Below are positions 30,532 to 41,017 of a stretch of 64,000 bases of DNA, in pieces. Below the pieces are notes generated by a model. The model had not been told where the DNA came from. It did not search any database and saw only the letters and a program-made list of their open reading frames with translations. The position numbers and the translations under genes were made by a program. The DNA comes from Ophioceras dolichostomum (taxonomy: Eukaryota > Ascomycota > Sordariomycetes > Magnaporthales > Ophioceraceae). How positions within the stretch are numbered: position 1 is the first letter of the stretch; each line of letters begins with the position of its first letter. The stretch is taken from assembly GCA_003049485.1 (NCBI GenBank), contig PYST01000012.1:178434-242433 (forward strand), given 5' to 3'.

Positions 30532-33322
30532 ATGGAGAAACAGGCCCAGGAGACGCCTCTGGAGGCCCAAGCCGGACAGGGAGTTGATGTCCGTAACGGC
30601 GGAGGAACCGGTCACACTGCATGGGCGGACGACGTCGCTGCTGGCAACACCAACCTGCCGGTTCTGATCATAGGGGCAGGTACGAAAATACCAATAGCCC
30701 CGACGGCCGCCCGTGTACCCCAAGGAGACACGCAAGGGAGGGTATATGAGATATGATCTAACTCTCCCACAGGATCTGCTGGACTTGCTCTGGCTCAGGG
30801 GTTACGCAAGGCAAGACCGACATCCTCTGTCTATTCCCTTAATTCCTTTGGCCCCTACTGTTCAAACATGCACCTCGCCTCGTCAGCCTGCCTGTCGTCC
30901 CTTCTTGTCACTTCGCAGAATGATCTGACACGAAACGAACCATGCGCAGAACAACATACCGGCCATTGTGTTCGAGCGGGACACAAGCCTGGACCCCGGC
31001 GCCCGCCGGCGATGGAGCTTCGCGATGGCGTGGTCGGCGCACACTCTTCAGGGACTGATCCCAAAGGAGAGCTGGGACCGCATCCAGACAGCTTTCTCGG
31101 ACCCGAGCCTGGCGATTTCCGAGAAGGGAGACAACTTGCCGATTTTCAACGGCGCCACGGGGGAAATAATCGGCGGTGTTCCCTGGGACAAGGTGTACCG
31201 ACTGTACCGTCCTCGCTTCAGGAAGTTCATGGCCGAAGGCATCGACGTTCGCTTTGAGAAGCGATTGTCGGATATCTCGTTCGACGAGTCTGCCAAGGGC
31301 GTTGTTGTTGCCCACTTCGAAGACGGTACCTCGGAGCGCGGCCGGCTGCTGATTGGTGCGGACGGGGCCAAGTCTCGCACCCGTGCTCTGCTACTTGGCC
31401 AAGCCAGGGGCTTCCTAACCCGCCTGCCCTTCGCGGCCGCGTTCTTCGAGGCAAAGTTCCCTCGGGAGAAGGCCCTCTACCTTAGGGGGCTTGGCCACCC
31501 TCTCCTCAACGTCGTGCCTCACCCAGACAACTTACTGGCAATGTTTGGCCTTCTGCAAGCTCCAGACCCCGACGTTCCCGAGGAGGTAAGTGCCGACCTG
31601 CATACCGCCTTACCCGCCAACCTGACTGCCTGCGTCTCTGCGTCCATGATCCGTCCATGATCCGCCGATCCTGCCTGTCCGCCCGTCTGCCTGTCCGCTC
31701 GTCTACCTGTCCGCCCCCTGGATGCTGTGAGACACGACAGAAGGAGAAAGAGAATTCGACATGAAGAAACAAGGAAGCTGACTGCGTGAACGAAAACCCT
31801 CACCGCCGCCGCCGCTTGTGCTGCGACAAAAATAAACCATATAAAACGCTATAACAAAACAAAAGTGGGTGTTCATCATGTACATCGGCTTCCGGGTGAG
31901 CCCGGAGGAGCAAGACGCGGTGTACGGCAAGTGGACCAGGACGCAGCACCTCAAGCACTCCAAGGAGCTCGCCACCAGGTTCGCGGACCCCATCAGGAGC
32001 GCGTTTGGGTGGCTGCCTGATGTCGTCGATGGAGGCGAGAATCTGCCCATCACCGCCACCGCCGACATCGCCGCCGCGTCTGCTGCAGCTGCATCAGCGG
32101 CCCCCGCTCCTGACGCGACTTCGTCGAGCCGCATCGAGGACGTGTTCTACGTGTCCTTGACTAGCTGGGACCCTCGCCCCGCGGGCCACGTGTGGGACAC
32201 ACACGGAGGGCTGGTGACATTGGCTGGGGATTCCGCCCACCCCATGACATACCGTGAGTAGTGTGACCCTGGCCAGGGAGCCGCAATTCCCCCGACATCA
32301 TCATATATGCAGGAGAGCAGAAACGGGAAGAAGACAAGGGGAGACAGATGTTACCACACCTCTTGTCTAATCTCCTTCTTCTCCTTGCATGTACAGGATG
32401 ACGATGATGGTGGTGATGATCTATCGTTCATCATGTACAAATACACCACACCACACCCCCCCCCTTTGTGCAACGGAGCCTGAGTGACTGACTGACTGAC
32501 TCATCATGCACCTCCAAACGTCTAGACAGAGGACAGGGTAAGCAGACATATGCTCGATATCTCACGCACCACCCACCACACCGCAACACCACGCCAAAAA
32601 AACCGTTATTTTCTCACTCTCCTCCCTGTCACTCCTTCCGCTTCTGCTTCCCTTTCTCGGAATTCGGTATTTATCTCCTGTACGAGATTCGATATCTCCG
32701 AGAAACGGAGGGAGAATGCAGAAAAAGGAGAAGCAAAACAAGGGGACGGATGGATGATTGATGGAACACACAAGGCCGAGACGCCAGATGTATTCCATTC
32801 TCTCCCTCTCTCCCGCTCCCCACGATTTTGCGATCAATAATCGCACAGTCCGCTTTGGGAACCCTGTCAGATCTTTTTGCGAACGCAAACTCAATACGTA
32901 CTCGAAAAAGAGAAGGACAGGGAGCAACAAAAAAAAAAAAACCTGTTGTCAATTCGTCATTCCTTACTCCTAGCCGATATCCATTCACGCGAGGCACCTC
33001 TATGCTCACATAGGAAACAAAATAAAAAACAGGTCTGAACAACGCCATCGAGGACGCCGGCCAGCTCACCCGGGTCCTCTCAAAAATCGTCACCACCAGT
33101 GCAGCGGCGGCGGCCGACGGTCAGTCGCACTCGCCGTCGCAACGGGGACAGCAGGGGGAGGCGATCCGGGAGTACGAGGCCGAGATGCGGGCCCGGGGCG
33201 GCCGCGAGGTCGAGATCAGCGAGGCGTCCACTTGGATGATGCACAACTGGACTATGATCATGAGCAGCCCGCTGGTGACCAGGGGGCTTGACAAGCCCAC
33301 GCCCGAGACAGCCAAGAAGTAA
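30532..33322 (+). CDS. FAD-dependent monooxygenase (aromatic hydroxylase type)
   Basis: Six exons: 30532-30679, 30773-30810, 30950-31585, 31866-32253, 32526-32537 and 33033-33322; 503 residues. The flavin fingerprint is split by the first intron: VLIIGAG plus SAGLALAQGLRK (G48-G50-G53). Later motifs are LLIGADGAKS and GDSAHPM (395-401) followed by HRGQGLNNAI, typical of the FAD_binding_3 hydroxylases. The second intron uses a GC donor (CAAG/GCAAGA). Exon 5 is only 12 nt but restores HRGQG in frame. The last three introns are long for a fungus (280, 272 and 495 nt). The N-terminal 40 residues are polar with no signal peptide. Substrate unknown; such enzymes often act in aromatic catabolism or secondary metabolism. 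Confidence 0.85.
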
Positions 33323-33521
33323 GGGAAAGGAGATTTGGGAAATAAGAGAATATGAGAGTACTAATGTAATGTGTGTTAAGAGGAGATTGGGAGGCAATGT
33401 TCACGCAGCAACAAGCACTTGAGCGCCACGATGCGAAGGATGGGGAGAAAGTGAAATCGATGCTCTTTTATGTTTCTTTTGAGAGATAGGTAGTTAGTTC
33501 CTCGACGACGACGGACGAGCA

Positions 33522-34757
33522 TCAGGAATTCCTACGCTCCTCGTCGTCGTCGAATGGCGGACCGTCTGAATAATATGTGAAATCGTTCGGAACAGGCGCT
33601 TCGGCATCCTTCGCGTCGTCTTCGTCGCCGTCCTCCGCATCGGGATCCACCGGGGCCGCCGCCGCTGCCGCCGCCTCTCCGGTAACAGCAACCTTCTTCC
33701 GTCTCTGTTCCTTTTCTTCCCTGGCCTCCTCCACCTCGCGCGTCAACGAGACCTGCACGGTGCTTCCCTCTTCTGCCTCCGCGACATCAGGCTTCGGCGG
33801 CACAACCGGCCCAGCACCACCGGCGCCAGCCCCCTGTCCACCCGCGCTCCCACCACCGCCATCCTCCTCATCACCAAGACCCAGCAAAGCCGTCATGAAC
33901 ATAGCCCACTCCCACGGCCTCTCCTTCCCACCCGGCAAGCTATTAAAGTACTCCCACCCCATCACCCCGCCAAACCGCTTCCACCTCCCATGCAGCAGCG
34001 GCAGCACATTAGCCAGCGCCTCCCACGGCACCCACCCCGCGCCGTTCTCCGGGTTGGTCATGAGCCCCACGACCACCTTCTCCGGCGGCCACCCGCGCGC
34101 CATAATCATCTCGTACATGGCCGGGTTGCTGCAGTCGCCCCACCCGCAGTAGAACTGGGTGTGGTACCACGCGATCTCGTAGCCCCTCACGCCCTCGAGC
34201 GCCGCGTACCCGAACCCGCTCAGGTTCAGCCTCGGGTCCCCGTCCCCCAGCAGCGCGGTCGCCACGGGCGCCACCGTGATGATGAATTCCGGACCGAAAT
34301 CCGCGCGCAGCCGGTCGATGAGCCGGACGACGCCCCGGAGGCTCATAGCCTCCTCGACGTCGAGGTCCAGGCCGTCCAGCTCGCGCTCGCTGATCAGGTC
34401 GCGGAGGGGGGAGTAGTAGCGCTCGAAGCGGACAAGGTCGTCGCCGTCCAGCCGCTCGAAGGAGCCGTGCGCGGCGCCGCCGAGCATGCCGAGGATGCGC
34501 ACGCCGGAGGCCTGGAGGACGCGCATCTCGGCCCAGAGGGTGGTGAAGCGCTCGTGGGACGGGTGGTGGTCGTTGAGCGTTATGGCGAGGGGGTCGGAGT
34601 TGAGGTGGATTGCCGCCAGGAGGAGGTGGGTGAGCTTGATGCCGGGGTTGGTGAGCAGGGGGAGCACCGAGATGGGCTTGCCTGTGGTGCTGTCGTGGTG
34701 TGTTTGGTAGCACATCACGATGCGTGGTTTGTGAGGTTCTGCTGGGAGGGGAGGCAT
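33522..34757 (-). CDS. GH18 glycoside hydrolase-like protein, no signal peptide
   Basis: Single exon of 411 residues, ATG 34757. The GH18 signature is present as DGLDLDVEE with the catalytic acid E135. Upstream strands IVMCYQTH and LTHLLLAAIHLNS and the downstream YEIAWYHTQFYCGW fit the TIM barrel. GH18 enzymes cleave chitin or the chitobiose core of N-glycans. With no signal peptide, this looks like a cytosolic endo-N-acetylglucosaminidase or chitinase-like member rather than a secreted chitinase. After about residue 290 the barrel ends and a Gly/Ala/Glu/Asp-rich tail of about 120 residues follows, probably disordered. Converges with the monooxygenase gene, 199 bases apart. Substrate not determined. 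Confidence 0.85.
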   Translation of the reverse strand: MPPLPAEPHKPRIVMCYQTHHDSTTGKPISVLPLLTNPGIKLTHLLLAAIHLNSDPLAITLNDHHPSHERFTTLWAEMRVLQASGVRILGMLGGAAHGSFERLDGDDLVRFERYYSPLRDLISERELDGLDLDVEEAMSLRGVVRLIDRLRADFGPEFIITVAPVATALLGDGDPRLNLSGFGYAALEGVRGYEIAWYHTQFYCGWGDCSNPAMYEMIMARGWPPEKVVVGLMTNPENGAGWVPWEALANVLPLLHGRWKRFGGVMGWEYFNSLPGGKERPWEWAMFMTALLGLGDEEDGGGGSAGGQGAGAGGAGPVVPPKPDVAEAEEGSTVQVSLTREVEEAREEKEQRRKKVAVTGEAAAAAAAPVDPDAEDGDEDDAKDAEAPVPNDFTYYSDGPPFDDDEERRNS

Positions 34758-35839
34758 CTTGGGAACGTTGTTGTTGTCTTCGTCCTCTTTTCTGTGTGGT
34801 TTCTTGTGTGCTTTTGTTATGGTAGTCTAGTCCTTCGGGCTACGACTGCTTTCGCAGGTCCTCAATTCTTCATATCAATTCCCCCGTAGCCGTTTTTCAT
34901 TCCGTGATCTGGTGAATGTGAGGGAGGGAAGCGGCGATGAGTGATGATGTGAGTGGGTGTAACGACGCAAGGCTGACTGGAATCTGGAGGTGTTGGTTGG
35001 CGTTGGAGTGTTGGGTTTCAGCAGTCACCAGAGTGCTATCGGGACGTTGATTCCAGGGCCTGTTTGGGGGCGGGTGTCCACGCCACAGCGTATCAACCTG
35101 TCCCCAGCAGAATTGCTTCCATTGAAGTCTGAAGGCCGACCGAACTTTAACAAGAGCCTCCGGGCTTGGGCCTGTCACGGCGACCATGTCCTTTACCGTA
35201 TGGAAGGTCCTCGTGCCAGTCCCTGTCATTGGTAAGTCACCAGGGAAAAAGCCATTCAATTTTCTGAATCTTCTAGCGATGCTGGCCGGAAACCGTCACT
35301 CCGTGAATTAAAAACATCGAGAAGGCCAAGCTCGGTAAAGCCTGAGACATTGACCTCTTCGAATGTGGTTTTGCTCAGTACCAAGATACATCGAGAATGA
35401 GAAACAAACCTCGACGAAAAGAAAATGAGGGAAGAAGAAGAGGAGTAGAAGAAGAGAAGAAGAGGAATGGGTATAATAGGGAAAGAGAAAGTACTGCTCT
35501 AACTGTTAGTCTGTCGCAGTGCCTAACAACTGAAGTTATCGCCACTCTTCAACGCCGGAAACATGAGCGAAGAAAAGAAAAACAAAGAGGTGAGAAGGTT
35601 CAGATACGACATACATTAACAGGCACCCTGCGAGCCCAGCAGGGATTCAAAGATCCTACCAAGACACGTGTATCAAAGGGAGACAAAAAGGAAAGTCGAG
35701 GTTGGAGAAGGAAACAGGTAGGAAGAAAAAGGCGCATTCAGAAAGAAACTCCATCGGTCCACTAGAGTGACCACATTAACAGCCAGAGTGACATACTAAT
35801 ACTAACCTACACCACTCCCGGAACTTGATCCCTAGATCT
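34758..35839. other. Intergenic region upstream of the GH18 gene
   Basis: About 1.1 kb. It contains an A/G-rich stretch at 35395-35480 and pyrimidine-rich sequence just before the GH18 start. No gene supported. Confidence 0.5.
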
Positions 35840-38800
35840 TCACGTCCTCAACCCCCTCGTGCGGCCCGCCCCCAGAGGCGTATAGGTCCGATCCGGCGAC
35901 CCGATCAAGAAGCCATCCTGATCATACAGCCCCAGACTCTCGACGCTCCTCCTATCCGGACTGACATCTCCCACTACCACCACGCCGACTGTCCCATCAC
36001 TGGCATCCCCTCTGCCAAATGGGGGTATTGCTGTTGTCGCTGCTGTCGCTATTGTTGCTGTTGTTGCTGCTGTTGCTGCTGCTGCGCAATCCTCATCCTC
36101 AAATTATTCCCGCCACCAGCAACACCACCAGGATTAATCCTATTCCTCGGTGCACTAGCTCCCCTCCCCGAACATGGGGTTTTCACCGGCGTCACCGATG
36201 TCACCGGCGGCGGTAGCATCTGATCAGGGAACCGCGCCTCTGGATCCATGTCCGGCACGACGTACGAGAAGAACTGGCCCGAGAAACGGTCGAAGTCGAC
36301 CCTGGGCATCTTCAAATCTATGTGACTGCTCCTGCTGCTCCTGATGGTGGTGGTGGTGCTATTGAACTTGCCGGTGCTTCCGTCGTAGTGGCGGAAGCCG
36401 TCATCGTACTCTTCGCCCTCGTCGAGGTCGTGATGATGATGATGATGATGATGAAGACGTCGGTTCTCTTTCTCACTGCTGTTGCCGCAGTTGCTACTAT
36501 CTTCGCGACCGCCAGTACCGCCACCCCGATTAGACTCTGGTGGAGGTGACGGCAGTGAGCGGCCGTGGGCATGGCCGTGACAGCTGCTGCTCCGACACCC
36601 GTGCGCACCACTCCAGATCGGAATCGCGCAGCAGGTGGTTGTTTCAGTCAGAGGAGGCGGGCGAGGCGGACCGCTATACCTCACCGCCGCCGACGACGAT
36701 GGCTGGTGGTGGTGGTGGTGATGGCGATAGCTCCCGTCGTCGTCATCAGTCGCGACGCAGACTTGCTTCCCGATGCTCACCCCGTCACTGTTCGCTCCGC
36801 CACCTAGAACGAGGTAGTGCCTCGACCTGCCCGACTTGCGCGCCGGGCTGAAGCCGCCTCCCCTCAGCGCCGGAAGCGTGGGACTCTCTGGCGCGTCAGC
36901 TACGGCGCCACTACCACTGCCATCAACGCCGGGGCGGGAAGTAGCACCAGCACCAGCACCAGCACCAGCACCAGCAGACACGGCGCTGTACGTGCTGACT
37001 TGGCTGTTCATGCGACGCAGCTCGGCGATGGTGGAGGTCACGAGGTACTTCTCTGCGGAGCTGGAGCGGCTTGCGGCGGCTGGGCGGGCGCCGAGGCTCT
37101 CTCCGAGACGCATCTTTGGGGATGGCGGGAGGAGGTGGCTGCTGTCACGGCGGTCGCCGGAATAGCTTAGGTATGTGAATAAGGGATCGTCTGCGGCGTC
37201 GAGGGTCATGATGGCGGCGGGGACAGGGGGTGGGAAGGGCTGTGCTGTCACTGCTACTGCGATTGTTCTTGCTGCCTTCTCATTTGTGATAGGAGTCGTG
37301 GTAGTCGTCGAAGGCAGTCGCTCTGGACTGTTAGGGGCTGTGACGCTGGCGTTGTCGTCCGGATACTGAGAGTAGACCGACTGCGAGTACGCAGACGATG
37401 TCATGGAGACTACCCGCTTGCCGCCGCCTCGCGATCGCTGGACTGGAGACGTGGTCGACGAGTTGTTGCTCACCAGCCTGATGCTAGCTGAGCCCATGGT
37501 GGGCGAGGGACTGCCTGGACAAGGGCTAGGCGAGCCGGCAGAGGCGTAGTCGTCATCGTCGACCTCATCGCCATGCCCGCCTCCAACTCTTTGCCCCAGC
37601 GTCGGCGAGCTGCTCCGTCGTCTGATGACGCGAGGATCCTGGGGCGGCGGGACAACCTTCCGAACGGCAATGGTGGGGCTCTCCGTCTGATATTCGCCGT
37701 CAAGCCCGCCGCAGTCGCCGCTGATGAAGTCTAGAGGAGTCGTGTTGGCCGTGCTAGGGCTGGTTATCGTCACGGATGGCTTGGCGGGGACTGATGGATT
37801 CCCTCCGGCCGCCGGCGACGAAGTGAGCGATGAGGGAAGCAGCAACGGCGGAGGGAAGACCCCCGAGCTTCGAAAAGTCCTGGTGCCGGCGGGAGGGGTT
37901 TGCATATCTGCCATCAGTGCCGCGAGCTTCTGGGCGTGGTGGACAAGGACGGGCGTTCTGTGAGACACGGGGGTCGGACTGCCATCTAACGAGGTCGGGG
38001 ACTAGCCGCCTGGGGAGATGGGCGAGACTGGCTGGAGAATGCCGTGGTTTGTCGGTGATGACGGCGATAGTGGCGAATTCGGGTCACCATCGATCGAGCC
38101 CTGTCTCAGCTTGCTGGTCGGTTTAGGAACGGTCCGCCGGCCGTCGAAGGGGAGGCGCGGTTTGGTACTACTGTACGGCTTGGAGATGTTGGGGAAGAGA
38201 TGAATGAGTCTAGCGGCGAGATGGGTCGTTGGGTGACTGCTGAGGCTGCCGACATGGTAGCCTGATGGATGTCATTCGAGATGCTCGAGGACGGGACGCT
38301 TGTGACCTGAGTGCTGTTTCCGTGCCCCTTGTCCTCACTGTACACAGTGGAGAGCGCCGATGAGAGGCTGCTGCTGCTCGGTGACACCTGGACTGCCCTA
38401 GGTAGCGGTGGCTGGTGGCGCTGTCGGTCCCCGTTTCGGCCAGAGGTCCTGCTCGGGCTGCTGAGGGCAGTCACCACGTCTGGCAGTGGCTGAGAAGGGG
38501 TCCCAAACAGGCTATCTGGCTCTGAGATAACCGAAGACTGCGAAGGCTGGCGGTTGTGACCAACTGATGCAGGTCCAGGAGCAGCGGCCACGGGGCGTTT
38601 TGTCGGGCTTGGTGTTCGGAAGCGAGAGCGCGTCGCCAGCAACTGACGGAACGGCATGTCGTCCTCGTCGTCGTCGACGTCTAGCCCTGCTGTCTCGCTG
38701 CCGCGACACAGGAGATTCTCCCTGCTTGTTCCGCCTCTCCTTGTTGGCGAGGCCGTCGAGAGGCGATTCCGCCGCTGGACCCCCGAGGTCGTTCCCTCCT

Positions 38801-39797
38801 GCAGCCTGCACTCGGTCGACCGAAGGATCTCGGAAAGGATCGAGTCTGTGGATGGCTTTCTGGCTCGGCCGACTGCCGGCGACGGGGTGGCGCCACCGGG
38901 AGAGTTCCTGACAATACCGAGGCCGCTAGGGATGCCGTTCGGCTTTCCGACCTCCTCGTAGATGAAGGGCCGTGGAGGGGACTGCTGACGGGCTTGTTGG
39001 TTGGGGATGACCAAGACAGGTCGGGGCGGGCGAGGTAGCTCTCTGATAGAAATCATCTTGACTGCACCCTCGCTACCGCCGATAACAAGGCTTTCATCCG
39101 GCCCCTAGCTCTACTGTTAGCTATTACACAACGGGAGGCTAGGCAGGTTGAGCTCGGGCAGTGTCGGGGCCATAGCCTTGAGCGGCCATTTTTCCCGAAT
39201 CGATTTCCTGCCACCGCGATCGCGGTGCTTCCGGACCTTGGGGCCGTGGATGGCGTCTTCGTCGATCTAATTCGAACTCCTTCGCTGCTTGTTGCCGCCA
39301 CTACGGTCGTTGTGGCTACCGCCGCTACTGCCGCCGCCAAAGAAGCTGAAGGACGTCCTGCTCGAGAATAGTGGCGGTAGGATGGGCAGCGAAGCTCGAC
39401 GTATCGGTGATTGCTGCCCAATCTCCTGGCCGCTCAGTGAGTTCTTTTTCCGAAGCTTGTTGGGGCTCCTCTGGCCTATGGACGACATGTCGCCATCGTC
39501 ATGGCCGATGTCATGGTCGCCGAACTGCCCGGTGGCTGCCGCCTGGCGCCACGCCGACCGACGGCGAGCCCAGAGGCAGAGAAAGGCGATGAGGACGAAG
39601 ACCATGATGCTAGCCCCGACAGCGATGGCGACAAGAACTCCCGGAGTCAAAGGGTTAGAGGCAGAGGCAGAGGCAGAGGTCTCAGGGACTCGGGTGGCTC
39701 CTAGAGGCAGCTCCCCAGCCCTAACGACCAGGCTGTCTGTGGATGCCCCGGCCATCTCAGTGAGGGAGTTGGATTCTATTGTCTTGACAAAGTCCAT
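35840..39797 (-). CDS. Single-pass membrane protein with long low-complexity cytosolic region; frame disrupted or model unresolved
   Basis: Start ATG 39797. An N-terminal Ser/Ala-rich segment precedes one membrane helix (GVLVAIAVGASIMVFVLIAF) and a basic stop-transfer (CLWARRRSA). The rest is Ser/Pro-rich with phosphorylation-like motifs, an Ala-Gly repeat, His runs (36430-36455) and a poly-Gln tract (36049-36090). The cytosolic half contains conserved-looking blocks such as IDEDAIHGPKVRKHRDR, ESLVIGGSEGAVKMISIREL, LVHHAQKLAALMADMQT and SHIDLKMPRVDFDRFSGQFF. One intron is clear, 38171-38101 (phase 0, CAG acceptor). Yet the continuous frame meets TAG at 39267-39269, at 38002-38004 and at 36049-36051, and a stop cluster near 39105-39125 has no good donor. 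The most convincing C-terminus (SVESLGLYDQDGFLIGSPDR, stop 35840-35842) is in another frame after the Gln tract. It may be a decayed gene, contain sequence errors, or have introns I could not place. Confidence 0.5.
36030..36090. repeat. CAG/CAA trinucleotide tract interrupted by TAG
   Basis: On the minus strand about 13 Gln codons are followed by TAG, then more Gln/Arg codons. Length change in this tract, or a substitution in one Gln codon, would set where the protein ends. Confidence 0.8.
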
Positions 39798-41017
39798 CTC
39801 ATTATCCTATCGCCATGACCACTCGACGAAGGGACGAAAACAAGGAGGAAAAGGGGACCCAGGACAGAGCGTTGTCCCAGAGATGGATTCTGAGAGGAAA
39901 GGGAGAAGTCACGTCGAGCAAGACGGGGACGGGCCCAAGAACAGGGAACGACATGTGTCTGTTGTCGCTACTCTGTCCACTCTCTCCTTAGAGAAAGTGA
40001 ACTCTGTTAAAATTGACGAGAGACAGGCGGCTTGTCTGGGCCTTTGCTCACCAGCTAGATGGCTTATCTCTCAATAAAGTATTGGAATGGGTTGCTGTGG
40101 GTGATGTCACCTTCCTCGTTCCTGAGCTGAGACATTCGCTCACGGCCTACCGTGATCCAGCACGCTACAGCTTGCTGAGTTTGAATTGAAATGCCATGCC
40201 TTGAAAGCAGAAACAGATCTCACGTTCTGCTCCAGCAGAGAAGTTCGACAGCAACGATCGCTCGAGATGCAGGTCACGATCGCCAGGCGTAAACAGGGTG
40301 AGATTTGCTGGAATTGGGTCTCGCTGCCTGGTTGTGATCCAAGGCATGTATTGAAGGTACAAACAACGCAACAGAGGTATCAATTGATGAGGGAACACCG
40401 ACAGAAAAATGGAAGAAACATCAGCATAGAGCTTTGACGTAGTGGTAATTTCGTGTGACCTCAACACCGTGAAGGACGAGGACGAGGACAAAGCTTTGCT
40501 AGCTATGCTCTTGGCGCTCCCTCCGTGTCTTGTAAGAAGACTACGAAGACAGAAAAGACAAAGCTGTGGGACAATAATTCTGGCGATGTTTTCCTCCCTA
40601 GGTCCCTCAAATGCATAGGCATGTAGGTACCTACTAGGTAGGTACCTTCGTATGGCATGCAATGCATCATGCCCTCCCTCCCTCCCTTTCCCAGGAACAT
40701 CTGCACCGAATGCTGTCATCCATCTCTTTCACTTGTCTGTCGTAATATGTCTCGACCTATCTCCCTACCGGGCCCCAAAAAGACGTAGAAAAAGAATCGA
40801 AGATAAAAGACTAGAAACTTGCGGCGGTTTTTGCGCGAGCCTCGTCTCCAAATGCAATATGCTTCCTTCAAAAACAAGTGACACAAAAACAGAAAGAACC
40901 GCGACCAGAAAAAAGAAGAGAGAAGATCAAGTCCCACAACAAAGAAGCACATGTTCATGCGCCCGCGCCCTCACACTCTCGAGTGACAACCAAGGATACT
41001 ATCCGTTTGCCCCCCGA
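39798..41017. other. Intergenic region between the membrane protein and the DUF1996 gene
   Basis: About 1.2 kb. It holds a dense TAGGTACCT palindrome cluster at 40620-40651 and CCCT repeats at 40673-40688. No gene supported. Confidence 0.5.
40620..40651. repeat. TAGGTACCT palindrome cluster
   Basis: Within about 30 bases GTAGGTACCTAC is followed by TAGGTAGGTACC, making overlapping palindromes centred on GGTACC. Same motif family as in the 25.7-28.5 kb region and at 61.0 kb. Confidence 0.7.

Noticed and set aside
33990..34889. A 299-codon plus-strand frame opposite the GH18 gene
   Set aside because: The minus strand carries the GH18 motif with its catalytic acid; the plus frame has no motif and is His/Val/Arg/Glu-rich shadow.
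39053..39421. Alternative frame joining the two halves of the membrane-protein gene
   Set aside because: It avoids the TAG at 39267 but yields Arg/Pro-rich sequence with no conserved character, whereas the frame containing the TAG reads IDEDAIHGPKVRKHRDR.
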